From Eubacterium sp. (GTDB lineage: Bacteria; Bacillota; Clostridia; Oscillospirales; Acutalibacteraceae), in NCBI GenBank assembly GCA_014465955.1, contig JACTVT010000004.1, positions 1 to 64,000 of the forward strand: 64,000 nt of DNA, given 5' to 3'. Each line of letters starts with the position of its first letter. Position 1 is the stretch's first letter. Made by a program: the position numbers and the translations under genes. Below are positions 16,776 to 26,906 of this stretch, in pieces. The notes under the pieces were generated by a model. That model did no database searches and had not been told where the DNA came from. It saw only the letters and a program-made list of their open reading frames with translations.

Positions 16776-19001
16776 CTAAGTCAAATCATAAGGATTTAAA
16801 TCTATACTTACAAAAACATCCTTATACTCTTTTATTTTATCAATTCTTTTCAAAATTTCACTTAACATTTTGCGAACAGATTTTGAATTTTTACATTTAA
16901 CAGCAAGTCTGTATCTGAATTCATTATTAATCTTACTGATTTTTGCAGGTGACGGACCTAAAACAATTAATTTTAAATCCGAATAATCATTTTTATTTAA
17001 ATCAACAAGATTATCAAAAAAGACTTTTGAACACAATGCAGTCTTCGCCTCATCTTCACCGGTAAACGATATTGAATAAATATCGCAGAACGGCGGATAA
17101 GTAAGCGCTTTTCTTAAATTAATTTCAGTATTAAAAAAGTTTTTATAATCCTGCTTGCCCGCATATTCAATAATTGTATTATATGGATTAATAGTTTGAA
17201 TTACGGCTTTTCCCTGTTCATCACGTCTTCCGCTTCTTCCGACGACCTGCGTAATCAAATCAAAAGCCTTTTCGCCTGCAACATAATTTTCATCATAAAG
17301 CGAATTATCTGCGTTTATAACTCCCACCAGCGTTACATTAGGGAAATCAAGACCTTTTGCAACCATCTGAGTACCGACAAGAATATCATAATCTCCCCTT
17401 GCAAATGCATCAAATAGTTTCTGATGACTGAACTTTGCTGATGTTGTATCAGCGTCCATTCTAAGAATTTTAGCATCAGGAAAAAGCCTTTCAAGTTCAT
17501 CTTCTATTCTTTGTGTTCCGTACCCACTGTATCTGACACTGTTGGAATTACATTCAGGGCAGGTATTGTCAAGCGGTTTCGTATATCCGCAATAATGACA
17601 AACAAGCCTGTTATTATAACTGTGATAAGTTAAACTGATACTGCAATTCGGACAGGTAATAACATGACCGCACTCATTACACGCAATAAAAGTATTATAA
17701 CCACGCCTGTTAATAAGCAGAATCGTTTGCTTTTTATTACTCAGATTATCTTCAATCAAAAATCTGAGCGTTGCGGAAATCGGTGTTTTATTCCCTGCTT
17801 TAAGTTCCTGCTTCATATCAACGGTAATTACTTTCGGAAGAACTGCTTTACCAAAACGTTCATCAAGTTCACACAAAACATATTTACCATTTAAAGCATT
17901 TGAATAACTCTCAACACTGGGCGTAGCAGATGTCATCAAAAAAAGTGCTTTATTATATTTGCACCTGAAATTTGCAACTTCTCTTGCGTGATATTTAGGG
18001 GTTCTGTCGCTTTTATAAGTATACTCCTGTTCTTCATCCATAATAATAAGACCAAGATTATGAACAGGTGCAAATACCGCACTTCTTGTGCCGAGGACAA
18101 TTTTTGCCTCTCCCCTGTCAACACGCTTATATTCGTCATTTCTTTCGCCAAGTGACAAAGCACTGTGAAAAACAGCAACCTGCCGTCCGTATCTTTTATA
18201 GAAAATACCAAGCATCTGCGGTGTAAGTGCAATCTCAGGAACCATAATAATAACATCTTTATTATTATCAAGTGACTCATCAATTAAACGAAGATAAACC
18301 TGTGTTTTTCCCGACCCTGTTACACCGAATAATAGCCCGGTGCCACCATCTGAATTCAGCATTTTTCGATACACGTCAAACGCTTTGAACTGTTTATCAG
18401 ACAGATTAATATCTTCTCTTACGCCATTATCACTGACATTCTTGTATGGCATTCTGTAAACTTCTTTTTGATAGTATTCGCAAACGCCGTTTTTAACAAG
18501 ATTATCAAGAACGGTTTTACCGACAGAGCAGAATTCACACACTTCGGCAACCGTTGCCGTTCCAACATCAAAAAGAAGCGTACAAACAGAATTCTGCTTA
18601 ACGGTGAGCCTCGGAAAATCCCTGTCATCAAAAATCTTTAAGCGAATCATTTTGTCACTTTTGTCGCCGATCTTATCAATTCCTCTCGGAAGCATTAATC
18701 TAAGGCAGTCATAAGTAGTACAAAAACATCGTTCTTTCAGCCATATTGCGAGACTTATCATTTCTTCACTTAATACGGCAGTGTCAATTATTGACTTAAT
18801 CTCTTTTAAATCTGAATTGATTGCACTGTATAGTTTGATAACAATCCCGTTTCTTATTTTATTGCCTCTTCCGAAAGGAACTTTAACACGGCATCCAACT
18901 CTTATTAAATTTTCGGAACTTTCGGGTACATAATAATCATAATCGGAATCGTAATTGAAAAAAGTATTCTCAACCGCAACAACTGCAATCAATCTGTTCA
19001 T
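16776..19001 (-). CDS. priA: Primosomal protein N' (replication restart helicase PriA)
   Basis: Superfamily 2 DNA helicase that restarts stalled forks. An N-terminal DNA-binding domain is followed by the Walker A motif GVTGSGKT (226-233), a DEEQ box, and a double zinc-binding insert with four CxxC-type pairs (CNECGH, CPNC, CHYC, CPEC). GRSGRR is the motif VI arginine region. The length of 741 residues is typical. It starts 2 bases after the rpoZ stop. Confidence 0.96.
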   Translation of the reverse strand: MNRLIAVVAVENTFFNYDSDYDYYVPESSENLIRVGCRVKVPFGRGNKIRNGIVIKLYSAINSDLKEIKSIIDTAVLSEEMISLAIWLKERCFCTTYDCLRLMLPRGIDKIGDKSDKMIRLKIFDDRDFPRLTVKQNSVCTLLFDVGTATVAEVCEFCSVGKTVLDNLVKNGVCEYYQKEVYRMPYKNVSDNGVREDINLSDKQFKAFDVYRKMLNSDGGTGLLFGVTGSGKTQVYLRLIDESLDNNKDVIIMVPEIALTPQMLGIFYKRYGRQVAVFHSALSLGERNDEYKRVDRGEAKIVLGTRSAVFAPVHNLGLIIMDEEQEYTYKSDRTPKYHAREVANFRCKYNKALFLMTSATPSVESYSNALNGKYVLCELDERFGKAVLPKVITVDMKQELKAGNKTPISATLRFLIEDNLSNKKQTILLINRRGYNTFIACNECGHVITCPNCSISLTYHSYNNRLVCHYCGYTKPLDNTCPECNSNSVRYSGYGTQRIEDELERLFPDAKILRMDADTTSAKFSHQKLFDAFARGDYDILVGTQMVAKGLDFPNVTLVGVINADNSLYDENYVAGEKAFDLITQVVGRSGRRDEQGKAVIQTINPYNTIIEYAGKQDYKNFFNTEINLRKALTYPPFCDIYSISFTGEDEAKTALCSKVFFDNLVDLNKNDYSDLKLIVLGPSPAKISKINNEFRYRLAVKCKNSKSVRKMLSEILKRIDKIKEYKDVFVSIDLNPYDLT

Positions 19002-19003
19002 AT

Positions 19004-19216
19004 TTACTTTCGTGTATTAATTTCATCAGGCTCAGTAACAACATACTTACCGTCAAGTATTTCCTCAATAGCGGTTGAAACTGTTTTTTCATCAAGTAAA
19101 ACTTCATTTTCAACTGCCTCATCTCTGATTTCTCTTGCTCTTTTAGCAGTACCTACAACAAGGCTGTATCTGCTGTTACAATTTTTTAAAAGTTTCTTTA
19201 AATCCGGGTTAAACAT
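19004..19216 (-). CDS. rpoZ: DNA-directed RNA polymerase omega subunit
   Basis: A 70-residue protein with omega features: SRYSLVVGTAKRAREI and an acidic C-terminal region with a KTVSTAIEEI helix. It stabilises the beta' subunit. It has its conserved place between gmk and priA. Confidence 0.93.
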   Translation of the reverse strand: MFNPDLKKLLKNCNSRYSLVVGTAKRAREIRDEAVENEVLLDEKTVSTAIEEILDGKYVVTEPDEINTRK

Positions 19217-19228
19217 AATGATTTCTCC

Positions 19229-19804
19229 TTATTTATTTCTTATTTTTAATTCTTTATTTAAAATAGCGTTAACTTCATTTACTGCGTCCTCAAGAACATT
19301 ATTGACAACAACATAATCAAATGTAACCGCTGATTTTACTTCTTCTTTAGCAATTTCAAGACGTTTTAATATTGCATCTTCAGTTTCGGTATTCCTCTTA
19401 ACAAGCCTCTCCTTCAATGTTTCCATATCAGGCGGCATAAGAAAAATTGAAACAGCGTCAGGGCAGTTTTTCATAACCTTCTGAGCACCTTTGCGCTCAA
19501 TTATAAGAAAACAAATTTTTCCGCTGTTAACTGCTTTCATAGCAAAATCCGAAGGAGTACCGTAATAACATTCGTTGTAACTTGCATATTCAAGAAAACT
19601 GTTAGTTTCAATCATACGCTCAAATTCTTCAGGTGACTTAAAAAAATAATTCACACCTTCAACTTCACCGTCTCTCGGTTTGCGGGTAGTTGCAGAAATA
19701 GATTCGCAAACATCATCCCTGAGTTTGGAAATCTCCTTAAAAACAGTATCTTTTCCGCAGCCGCTAGGTGCAGATAAAATAACAATCATTCCTACTTTAT
19801 TCAT
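19229..19804 (-). CDS. gmk: Guanylate kinase
   Basis: Phosphorylates GMP to GDP with ATP. The P-loop reads SAPSGCGKDT, with Asp where Ser or Gly is common, but the Lys and Thr that bind phosphate are kept. GMP-binding residues are in the ATTRKPRDGE and YFFK region, and the lid carries RLVKRNTE. The length of 191 residues is normal. It overlaps remA by 8 bases. Confidence 0.96.
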   Translation of the reverse strand: MNKVGMIVILSAPSGCGKDTVFKEISKLRDDVCESISATTRKPRDGEVEGVNYFFKSPEEFERMIETNSFLEYASYNECYYGTPSDFAMKAVNSGKICFLIIERKGAQKVMKNCPDAVSIFLMPPDMETLKERLVKRNTETEDAILKRLEIAKEEVKSAVTFDYVVVNNVLEDAVNEVNAILNKELKIRNK

Positions 19805-20045
19805 AATTCCCCTCCACGCCGAATTTTTGCGAAATCTGCTTCAAATCCATATAAGATAAAATAACATTATCACTGTCAGTGATAATAACGCTCATAGTTT
19901 TTCTGCCGTGTGTGGCATCAATAAGCGTTCCTTTAGACTTACATTCCTGAATAATTCGCTTAACAGGTGCAGACTCAGGACTGACGATAGAAATAATTCT
20001 GTCACCGTTAACAAGATTACCAAATCCGATATTAACTAAATTCAT
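19797..20045 (-). CDS. remA: RemA family DNA-binding regulator (DUF370)
   Basis: An 82-residue DUF370 protein with the family core NIGFGNLV, PVKRIIQECK and LIDATHGRKT. In B. subtilis RemA is a DNA-binding activator of matrix and osmoprotection genes. The place between yicC/yloC and gmk is conserved in Firmicutes. Its targets here are unknown. Confidence 0.92.
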   Translation of the reverse strand: MNLVNIGFGNLVNGDRIISIVSPESAPVKRIIQECKSKGTLIDATHGRKTMSVIITDSDNVILSYMDLKQISQKFGVEGNYE

Positions 20046-20054
20046 AACACACCT

Positions 20055-20933
20055 CTACTCAATGTTCTGAATCTGCTCGCGGATTTTTTCAATTTCCGCC
20101 TTAATATCAACAACCTTACGTGCAATATCAACATCGCTTGCTTTTGAACCGATTGTATTGGCTTCTCTGTTCATTTCCTGAACAAGAAAATCCATTTTTC
20201 TGCCAATTGCATCTTCGCTCTTTAGGAATGTATGCAGTTGCTCAATATGTGAACGAAGTCTTACAGTTTCTTCGGCAACAGCAACTTTGTCAGCATAAAC
20301 AGCAACTTCCTGAAGTATTCTGCTTTCATCAAGAGCAACATTGCCGAGAAGTTCATGAACTCTTGCAACTAATTTTTCATTATACTCTTTGACAGTCTGC
20401 GGTGAACGCTCTTCAATAAAAGAAACGCAGTCAAGAATATAATTACTTCTTGAAAATACATCTTCTTTCATTTTAGCGCCTTCAACAGCACGCATTTCGG
20501 TAAATCTCGCTACTGCATCTTCTGCCGTCTCTTTAACATAAGACCAGATTTTTTCTTCATCTTCTTCTGCCTTTTTTACAACAAGCACATCGGGATAACG
20601 AGAGATTGCCGATGCACCGAAATCTTCTTTAAGATTATACTTTTCGGCAATTTCTTTCAGTGCAGTTACATATGCACCTGCGAGCGTGTGATTAACAACC
20701 ACATCGGCGGACTCGGTATTGAGTGCCTCAATTGTTAAAAAGCAATCGACCTTACCACGTGCAACCTTAGAATTTATGAATGATTTCAGTTTATCCTCAA
20801 TGAAACCATACTGCCTTGGCAGTCTGCAATTAAACTCAAAATATCTGTGATTAACTGATTTTAGTTCAACGGTAATTACATAACCGTCAATTTCTTTTGA
20901 GGCTCTGCCAAAGCCGGTCATAGATTTAATCAT
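20055..20933 (-). CDS. yicC: YicC/YloC family endoribonuclease
   Basis: A 292-residue protein starting IKSMTGFGRA, the hallmark of the YicC/YloC family, with the C-terminal DUF1732 part ending DVKAEIEKIREQ-like. YicC family proteins are endoribonucleases linked to RNA turnover. I start at the ATG at 20933, which has GGAG 8 bases upstream; an upstream in-frame extension to 20990 overlaps the promoter and is rejected. It is the first gene of a long operon. Confidence 0.93.
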   Translation of the reverse strand: MIKSMTGFGRASKEIDGYVITVELKSVNHRYFEFNCRLPRQYGFIEDKLKSFINSKVARGKVDCFLTIEALNTESADVVVNHTLAGAYVTALKEIAEKYNLKEDFGASAISRYPDVLVVKKAEEDEEKIWSYVKETAEDAVARFTEMRAVEGAKMKEDVFSRSNYILDCVSFIEERSPQTVKEYNEKLVARVHELLGNVALDESRILQEVAVYADKVAVAEETVRLRSHIEQLHTFLKSEDAIGRKMDFLVQEMNREANTIGSKASDVDIARKVVDIKAEIEKIREQIQNIE

Positions 20934-20961
20934 ATACACATCTCCAACTATATAATGGTAT

Positions 20962-20990
20962 ATTATATTACCTTTATCTGACAAGGTCAA
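20962..20990 (-). promoter_or_regulatory. Strong sigma-A promoter of the yicC-remA-gmk-rpoZ-priA operon
   Basis: TTGACC (20990-20985) and TATAAT (20967-20962) with 17 bases between them. The predicted start lies about 25 bases ahead of the yicC ATG. No other comparable promoter was noticed until the spore genes, so this may drive about 12 kb. Confidence 0.8.
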
Positions 20991-21047
20991 TATTTTGTTA
21001 ATAATTTATTTACAATATTCATAAAAAATTAATAAACAATAAATTAC

Positions 21048-21074
21048 AAAAAAAGCAGGGGATTTCTCCCCTGC
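21048..21074 (-). terminator. Terminator of the sialidase-peptide unit
   Basis: Perfect 7-bp stem GCAGGGG/CCCCTGC (21055-21061 and 21068-21074) with a 6-base loop, followed on the minus strand by seven T residues. Confidence 0.88.
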
Positions 21075-21082
21075 CCTGGCAG

Positions 21083-21217
21083 TTAAAATATAAACTGTTC
21101 ATTTACTGGCGTTTCATCACCGAATTCATTATCAGGGTTTTCACTGATATCGGTAAGAACGCTGTTTTTTAATTTAAAGTACTCAATCTCGTAAGAAGGA
21201 GTTTCATATTTTTTCAT
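21083..21217 (-). CDS. Small acidic peptide (44 residues) downstream of the sialidase
   Basis: The ORF starts MKKYETPSYEIEYFKLKN and ends in an acidic stretch with DISENPDNEFGDE. A strong AAGGAGG site overlaps the sialidase stop codon and lies about 9 bases ahead of the ATG. A terminator follows 9 bases after the stop. The layout (ribosome-binding site, short ORF, terminator) supports real translation. The MKKYE-P head with an acidic tail resembles short peptides I have seen beside secreted proteins in Ruminococcus-like genomes; their function is unknown. No signal peptide, cysteine or modification enzyme is near, so a ribosomally made modified peptide is not supported. Confidence 0.72.
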   Translation of the reverse strand: MKKYETPSYEIEYFKLKNSVLTDISENPDNEFGDETPVNEQFIF

Positions 21218-21230
21218 TTTTACATCCTCC

Positions 21231-24200
21231 TTAATTTACTGCGGTAACTTTATATGAACCGTCTGCCTGTTTTTCACACTTATAAACCGTATCGGAATAA
21301 GCAACATAAGGTAATGTTGTACCCTTACCATAAGGTAATGTATAACTTACATATGCACGCATATAAGCACCATCGATATTTTTAGAAGTACTCATTGTGA
21401 ATGTACCTGAGTTTTTAGCATTAACAGAATCAGAAGACCAATGAGCAATTCTCGGTGCAGCATAAGTTGTTGTGCCTTCGCCGCCCTTATAAAGGTTTTG
21501 AGGATTTGTAGTTGTAAAGATGATACCTGCATCAAGAACATTTACAACCAATTCATCCGTATCGTTACCTTTATCGTCCTTAACTCTGACAATAGGAGCT
21601 GAGTAATCAACTGAAAGTGTAAACTTACCGTTTGCATAATAACCAACACCATTGATTGCCGGAGTATTTGATTCTGCAAGGGTTCTGAGTTCAGTCGGCA
21701 GAGCATCAATATTGTCATACGCTTTATAAAGAACATCTGCGCCTGATGAGAAGTTTACAAAGTTTGCCTCGTAAGATGCAAGAGTTTCTTTGCCGTCAAC
21801 TGTTCTCGTCCAGATTGCATTCGGATTATTTGCGGCAAGTGTAAGTTTAAGGTTAAGTTGGTTTGAATTAAATACATCAAGTGTATTAACTTTACCGCCC
21901 TGTGCCGTAATCTGACAGCCGCCGGGGATAAGTTTACCAACCTGTGAAATAACCATACCCTCTGTAATCGGATATGTGTCGTCAGCAAGTGACCAACCTG
22001 TAAATGAATACTTAGGTGAGTTCTTAGCCTTGATTGTCTGATTACCGTCTGTTACAGTCTGAGTTGCAGTATCAACGGTAACCGTTTCGCCTGTTAATGT
22101 GCCGATTACGGTGCCGTAATAGTCAACAATTGTTGCCTGTTTTACTGCTTTATCAGTTGCAGTTACTGTAAACTCAATATCATTCTGAATAAGAATAGGT
22201 ACAATATAATTCTTATCTGCATAATAAGAAAGATTTGCAGTAGTTGTTGTAGGAACTATTTCGCCTTTCTCATTTGCTCTGTATGACGTTACAACACATT
22301 CGATATTCTGAGTTTCAGCGTCAAAATAAGGACTGAAGTCAATATAAACTATTTCACCATAATTGTGAAGACCTGTTACACCCTCAACAGTCTGTGCAGT
22401 GCCATTTGCGTTAATAGCAACGTTATACTGTTTAACATTTGCTTTTTCTGCAGCAACAGTCATCTGGGTAAGAGCTTCAGTAATTGCATTATCAATAATC
22501 TTTTCTTCAGTTTCCTGTTGTACGGTAATATCAACCAAATCACGGTCATATCCGCTGAGATAAGCAAGATCAGGATATTTTTCTGCCGGATTTACATAAA
22601 TCTTACCATCGCCTTCATCAAATGCAGCCTGAATTGTTGCACCGTTATCAGTATAAGCAGTTTTGTCTATTCTGCTGAACTCATCTTTAGCAGCCACATA
22701 AACAGAATCATCAGCTGCAACCGAAACTGACTTATTTCTTAAAGTATCTGCATGATCATCAATTTCATTCTGAAGATCGGTTTTAGTTTCGCTGTAAGGA
22801 CCGATTTCCCAACCAGCGAGATTAGCACGAACTTTATCCGGGTCTGTTACCTGACCTGTAGGGTCAACACCCTTGCCATCATAGTAATCTTTTTCAGTCT
22901 GAATATCAGAGCCGAGATTTGCAAATGATGACGGTGTATAATAAGTATCGTTTGAAATAAATAATCCGTTATTAAGAATTGCCTGCTTTTCATCAATCTG
23001 ATTTAACAATTCATCAAAATCTGCTCTCTTCTGAATTGTTGAATAAGAATCAGGAATATCAATAACTTCGCCGTCTTTTAATGGGAAATTTTCGGCAACG
23101 TTATCAATCTGCATATTTTTATTATTTGTATTATACTCGTCTTTAGTGAGAATCGTATAATTATTAAGGAACTGCTCATAAGCCATGGCTTTATCCATGT
23201 ACTTATCCCAGGTTGTTGCAGTGTAATCAGTAGAACGAAGAACGTTTTTGATACTGTTTTCATAAACGTTTCTTTCTGCTGATTTATCGCAATACTTAAT
23301 TTCAAACGGGAACAGAATATCATTCCAAGCATAACCATCATCTTTAATAACATTTCGAGTTTCGTGATATCTTAAAGCACCTTTAAGGGAATATGCAGTG
23401 TTTGACTGAATATTGGCAACTGTTGAACAATCTACAGTCGTGCTCTTATCACTGTTTACAGGCTGTCCGCCCTGTCTGATATAATAGGTTGAGCCTGAAG
23501 CACCGAATACCTGATCATATGATTTTCTTGTGATTTCGCCGTCACCGCCGATTTTGGTTATTAAAGAACGATCTCCACCGTAAATATTATCCCAATTCGG
23601 CCTGTTTCCGCTGTACGGACCTGTAATCGTTATTGATACATCATTATTATCATCTTTGAAATTATAATTCAGTGATTTTCTTTCAAAATCAAGATTGAAA
23701 GAATAACTGTTATCATTCTGTTTTGTTAAACCATTGATGCCCATATTATTTGCGTTCGGTGAAGAAACATCAAGATAATACGTGCCAATTATATAACCGT
23801 CTGTATTATTAGGATTAAAATTATAATCAAGAACAGGAATTTCTCTAGTGTGATCTCCCACAAGAACATACCTAAAAGTATTTAAGCCGACATAACCTGC
23901 ATACTTGATTTCTGAATTGTTTTGTTCAGAATAAATAACATCGGATTTATTTGAATATAACGCCATATCAGAATATTTCACAGGATTGAAAATATGCTTA
24001 GCGTTTGTAAGTGCATAAGTATATGTATCACTGTTCTTTTTATTTCTTGTATTGCCTATAGAACCTGGCGCAATAATATAAGTACCAAAAGGGAAAAACT
24101 TATTTCTATTTAAGTTGTATTCACTAGGTATATAGGAAAGAACATGACCGGGGACAGGATTGGAGGTTACATAAAGTCTGTCGGTCTGTGTATAAATTTC

Positions 24201-26906
24201 ATGCGTATCTACATCTTCAAGTGTTGTCTTGATATCGACATAAGTACCTGTTTCCGGGTTAGTATATGTTGAAGTATTTGCAAGCGGAATTTCACCGCTT
24301 ATACGATATTCACCGTTTACTTCTGCAAAGGTAAGTGAATTTGAAAAAGCAGCAGAACCATCACCTGTATCAACATTCACCGCAGATACAGCAGTAACTT
24401 TAAAATGCTTACTCAAATCCTCAGCTGTACCATCGCCATCATAATCTGCAGTGCGAAAACGGAAAAATGTAGATTTTTCACCATCATAAGTACCGTCTGC
24501 AATTCTGTTACCTACATATGTGAAACTCATATCTTCTGTATTTGCAGTACCGTGAGTATAAACAACAGGGTCATAGTCAACTACACCGAGAATCTCATTA
24601 CTGTAATCCATAATTGTGAAATTATAGGTATCCTCACCACAGGATAAAGTAAATGAACCGGCATTATCAGCCTGAACAGTCATATAGTAACCTTGATCAA
24701 CAGCTGTTGGATTAACCTTACAGGAATGTGAATAAGTGTTGTTTGTTGAGGTTGACGGATAAATGAAATAATATGAATCGTCTACCTTGCAACCAATAAT
24801 ATACTGACCGCCGTCTTTCAATTCATCCATAGTATTAATACGAACGAATCCTGGAAGTTCCGCACTTTCAGCAGTAGTTTCATTAGGTTTTGAAGGTCTA
24901 TAAACTTCAAAGACAGCTAAATATCTATGCGCATCATTTGCAATACCGTCCTGACCGACACCGCCGCCGCTTCCGTAAGCAGTTGTCTGGTCAAACTGGA
25001 ATTTCTTTTCGCCTGATCTCCAATAAGCTAACGCTTCATTTTCACTATCAACAAACTTAAAGTAACCGTCATCTTCAATAATTCTAACAGATTCACGTTT
25101 AACGGCTGACGGAAGACCAGGGTTAACAACAGTCATATAAACACCCATTGAACCAATTGTCCAGGTGCCGTTAACTTCTTTAGAAAATGTAAATGCAGCG
25201 TCACTGAGCGGAATTGATACACCATTAAACTCTTCCGAGTCACCAAGATTTGCATTAACCGATTTTCTCTGTTCATAAGAAATATGAGCATATTCATTTA
25301 ATTCAACATCGCTTCTATCTTTAACCAAATAAGTGGTATTGGAACCAGTTGCAAGAGTATAATCATATGTAGTTGCTTCATTTGGAATTCTCAAGCCTGT
25401 AATTTTTGTAATTTCAGGAAGTACAGAATATCTGATGCCTGCAGACTGATTTTCATACAAAAGGGCTACAGAGCCGTCTTTAAGTTCGGTCAAACAACTG
25501 TAAGCAAAGAAACTTGAGTTGACAGTATACATAATCTGCTTATCGTTTAACCTTTTTGAACTATCCAAATTTACGATATTATGATCTTTATCAATTAAAA
25601 GTGTATAAACTACACCATTTGATCTTGAACCGCGCGGAGTAGAAAGCAAAATTGCATCATAGTAATTACCGTTATATTGGAGTTGCTTGGAATATTTAAT
25701 TGCTGAAAGCTGACATCCGGAGTCAGTACCAATATCTCCCGTTGCAGGTGTTCCGTTTATATAAAGATAACCATCTTTATATGATTGCCATTCATATGAT
25801 GTTCCATTCCAAACTGCATCGGCATAAGTCATACGCTTCCAGCCGTTTCTTACAAAGCAGCGAATTGTATTAGCGTCAAGCTGAACAATAGCATTTTCAC
25901 TTGACCAGTTACCACTGAATACACCGTCTAATTTTGGAAAATCAGGTGAACGATGCCATGTTTTACCTTCATCATCAGTATAAATAAAAGAAGAACGCTG
26001 TGAGTTATTAGTTTTGTTCCATGAATATGTAGAAAATATAAGTCTGTCATGGTCTGCATCATAAATTCCACGACCGGGACCGACGCCTAAGAAAGCCTCG
26101 TCAGAATACTTAGCGGGAACAGGAATAAAATCAGACCAGGTTTTACCTTCATCAGTTGATTTTCTGAACAAAAGAAAAGTAACCTTGGCAGTCTGAAATT
26201 CACCATCACTGTAAAAAAGGTTGCCGCCTGTTTTGGATGTTCCGTTATAGATATAATAATCGTGGTCAACATAGTAACCTGTTTCAGTACCGTTATTATT
26301 CATAATCGGTGCTCTGCCGGCAGCACCATCAGCATTGAAATCGCCTACATAATAATTGTAATTGCCGCCTTCACCGTATTTGAACAACTTAACGCGCAAT
26401 ACACCGCCGATATTGGCAAAAGCAGTATCGCCGCTTACTACCTGGTTGTTAGCACTGCTGGCATTAAGGGCGTAACCTGCAGGGAAAAATGTTGTGAGTA
26501 AATAAAGATTAGTACCATCTGTAACTAATTCGTGGTCGCATGTACTTGTTGATGCTTTACTAAACACATTACCATTATCAGGATAATAATTAGCAAACGT
26601 GTATTCCCACGTACTACCGCCGTCTGTTGAACGAGAAACCATAGTATCGTTACCGCCGCCGTCCATACCGCCATTCCAACGTGCTTCGGCAACTGTAACG
26701 ATAGTACCACTATCCAACGTAACCATTGCAGGAATACGGAACATTTCAGATGGCGTACCTGAGATATATGGCTGATATTCCGTTGTACCGTCTGCAGGTT
26801 TAGAACCGGATTCAACAGTTGCAAAAGCCATAATCGGAACGCTTGTTACAAGCATAAGAATAGCCATGAATAAAGCAAGGCTTCTTTTGAAACTTGATTT
26901 TTTCAT
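21231..26906 (-). CDS. Large secreted multidomain exo-alpha-sialidase (GH33)
   Basis: An 1891-residue protein. Residues 1-30 are a signal peptide (AFA end). The GH33 propeller spans about 45-520: FRIP arginine (R57), the acid/base region near D82, Asp boxes STDGGSTW (about 93-100), STDEGKTW and TDDEGKTW, GPGRGI, SSENAIVQL (Glu), and the Tyr/Glu pair in ALLYE. It would release terminal sialic acids from host glycans. Behind it come beta-sandwich regions (to about 1250), a helical FIVAR-like region (about 1250-1450), an InlB/Flg_new-like repeat with FTGWSLADD, and a beta-rich end. No LPxTG anchor, dockerin or SLH domain is seen, so it is probably released. I chose the ATG at 26906 for its AGGAGG site. 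Confidence 0.9.
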   Translation of the reverse strand: MKKSSFKRSLALFMAILMLVTSVPIMAFATVESGSKPADGTTEYQPYISGTPSEMFRIPAMVTLDSGTIVTVAEARWNGGMDGGGNDTMVSRSTDGGSTWEYTFANYYPDNGNVFSKASTSTCDHELVTDGTNLYLLTTFFPAGYALNASSANNQVVSGDTAFANIGGVLRVKLFKYGEGGNYNYYVGDFNADGAAGRAPIMNNNGTETGYYVDHDYYIYNGTSKTGGNLFYSDGEFQTAKVTFLLFRKSTDEGKTWSDFIPVPAKYSDEAFLGVGPGRGIYDADHDRLIFSTYSWNKTNNSQRSSFIYTDDEGKTWHRSPDFPKLDGVFSGNWSSENAIVQLDANTIRCFVRNGWKRMTYADAVWNGTSYEWQSYKDGYLYINGTPATGDIGTDSGCQLSAIKYSKQLQYNGNYYDAILLSTPRGSRSNGVVYTLLIDKDHNIVNLDSSKRLNDKQIMYTVNSSFFAYSCLTELKDGSVALLYENQSAGIRYSVLPEITKITGLRIPNEATTYDYTLATGSNTTYLVKDRSDVELNEYAHISYEQRKSVNANLGDSEEFNGVSIPLSDAAFTFSKEVNGTWTIGSMGVYMTVVNPGLPSAVKRESVRIIEDDGYFKFVDSENEALAYWRSGEKKFQFDQTTAYGSGGGVGQDGIANDAHRYLAVFEVYRPSKPNETTAESAELPGFVRINTMDELKDGGQYIIGCKVDDSYYFIYPSTSTNNTYSHSCKVNPTAVDQGYYMTVQADNAGSFTLSCGEDTYNFTIMDYSNEILGVVDYDPVVYTHGTANTEDMSFTYVGNRIADGTYDGEKSTFFRFRTADYDGDGTAEDLSKHFKVTAVSAVNVDTGDGSAAFSNSLTFAEVNGEYRISGEIPLANTSTYTNPETGTYVDIKTTLEDVDTHEIYTQTDRLYVTSNPVPGHVLSYIPSEYNLNRNKFFPFGTYIIAPGSIGNTRNKKNSDTYTYALTNAKHIFNPVKYSDMALYSNKSDVIYSEQNNSEIKYAGYVGLNTFRYVLVGDHTREIPVLDYNFNPNNTDGYIIGTYYLDVSSPNANNMGINGLTKQNDNSYSFNLDFERKSLNYNFKDDNNDVSITITGPYSGNRPNWDNIYGGDRSLITKIGGDGEITRKSYDQVFGASGSTYYIRQGGQPVNSDKSTTVDCSTVANIQSNTAYSLKGALRYHETRNVIKDDGYAWNDILFPFEIKYCDKSAERNVYENSIKNVLRSTDYTATTWDKYMDKAMAYEQFLNNYTILTKDEYNTNNKNMQIDNVAENFPLKDGEVIDIPDSYSTIQKRADFDELLNQIDEKQAILNNGLFISNDTYYTPSSFANLGSDIQTEKDYYDGKGVDPTGQVTDPDKVRANLAGWEIGPYSETKTDLQNEIDDHADTLRNKSVSVAADDSVYVAAKDEFSRIDKTAYTDNGATIQAAFDEGDGKIYVNPAEKYPDLAYLSGYDRDLVDITVQQETEEKIIDNAITEALTQMTVAAEKANVKQYNVAINANGTAQTVEGVTGLHNYGEIVYIDFSPYFDAETQNIECVVTSYRANEKGEIVPTTTTANLSYYADKNYIVPILIQNDIEFTVTATDKAVKQATIVDYYGTVIGTLTGETVTVDTATQTVTDGNQTIKAKNSPKYSFTGWSLADDTYPITEGMVISQVGKLIPGGCQITAQGGKVNTLDVFNSNQLNLKLTLAANNPNAIWTRTVDGKETLASYEANFVNFSSGADVLYKAYDNIDALPTELRTLAESNTPAINGVGYYANGKFTLSVDYSAPIVRVKDDKGNDTDELVVNVLDAGIIFTTTNPQNLYKGGEGTTTYAAPRIAHWSSDSVNAKNSGTFTMSTSKNIDGAYMRAYVSYTLPYGKGTTLPYVAYSDTVYKCEKQADGSYKVTAVN

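Noticed and set aside
20934..20990. N-terminal extension of yicC
   Set aside because: It would place coding sequence over a strong promoter, and family similarity begins at the ATG at 20933.
21083..21217. RiPP precursor peptide
   Set aside because: No leader/core split, no Cys or Ser/Thr-rich core and no modifying enzyme or transporter near.
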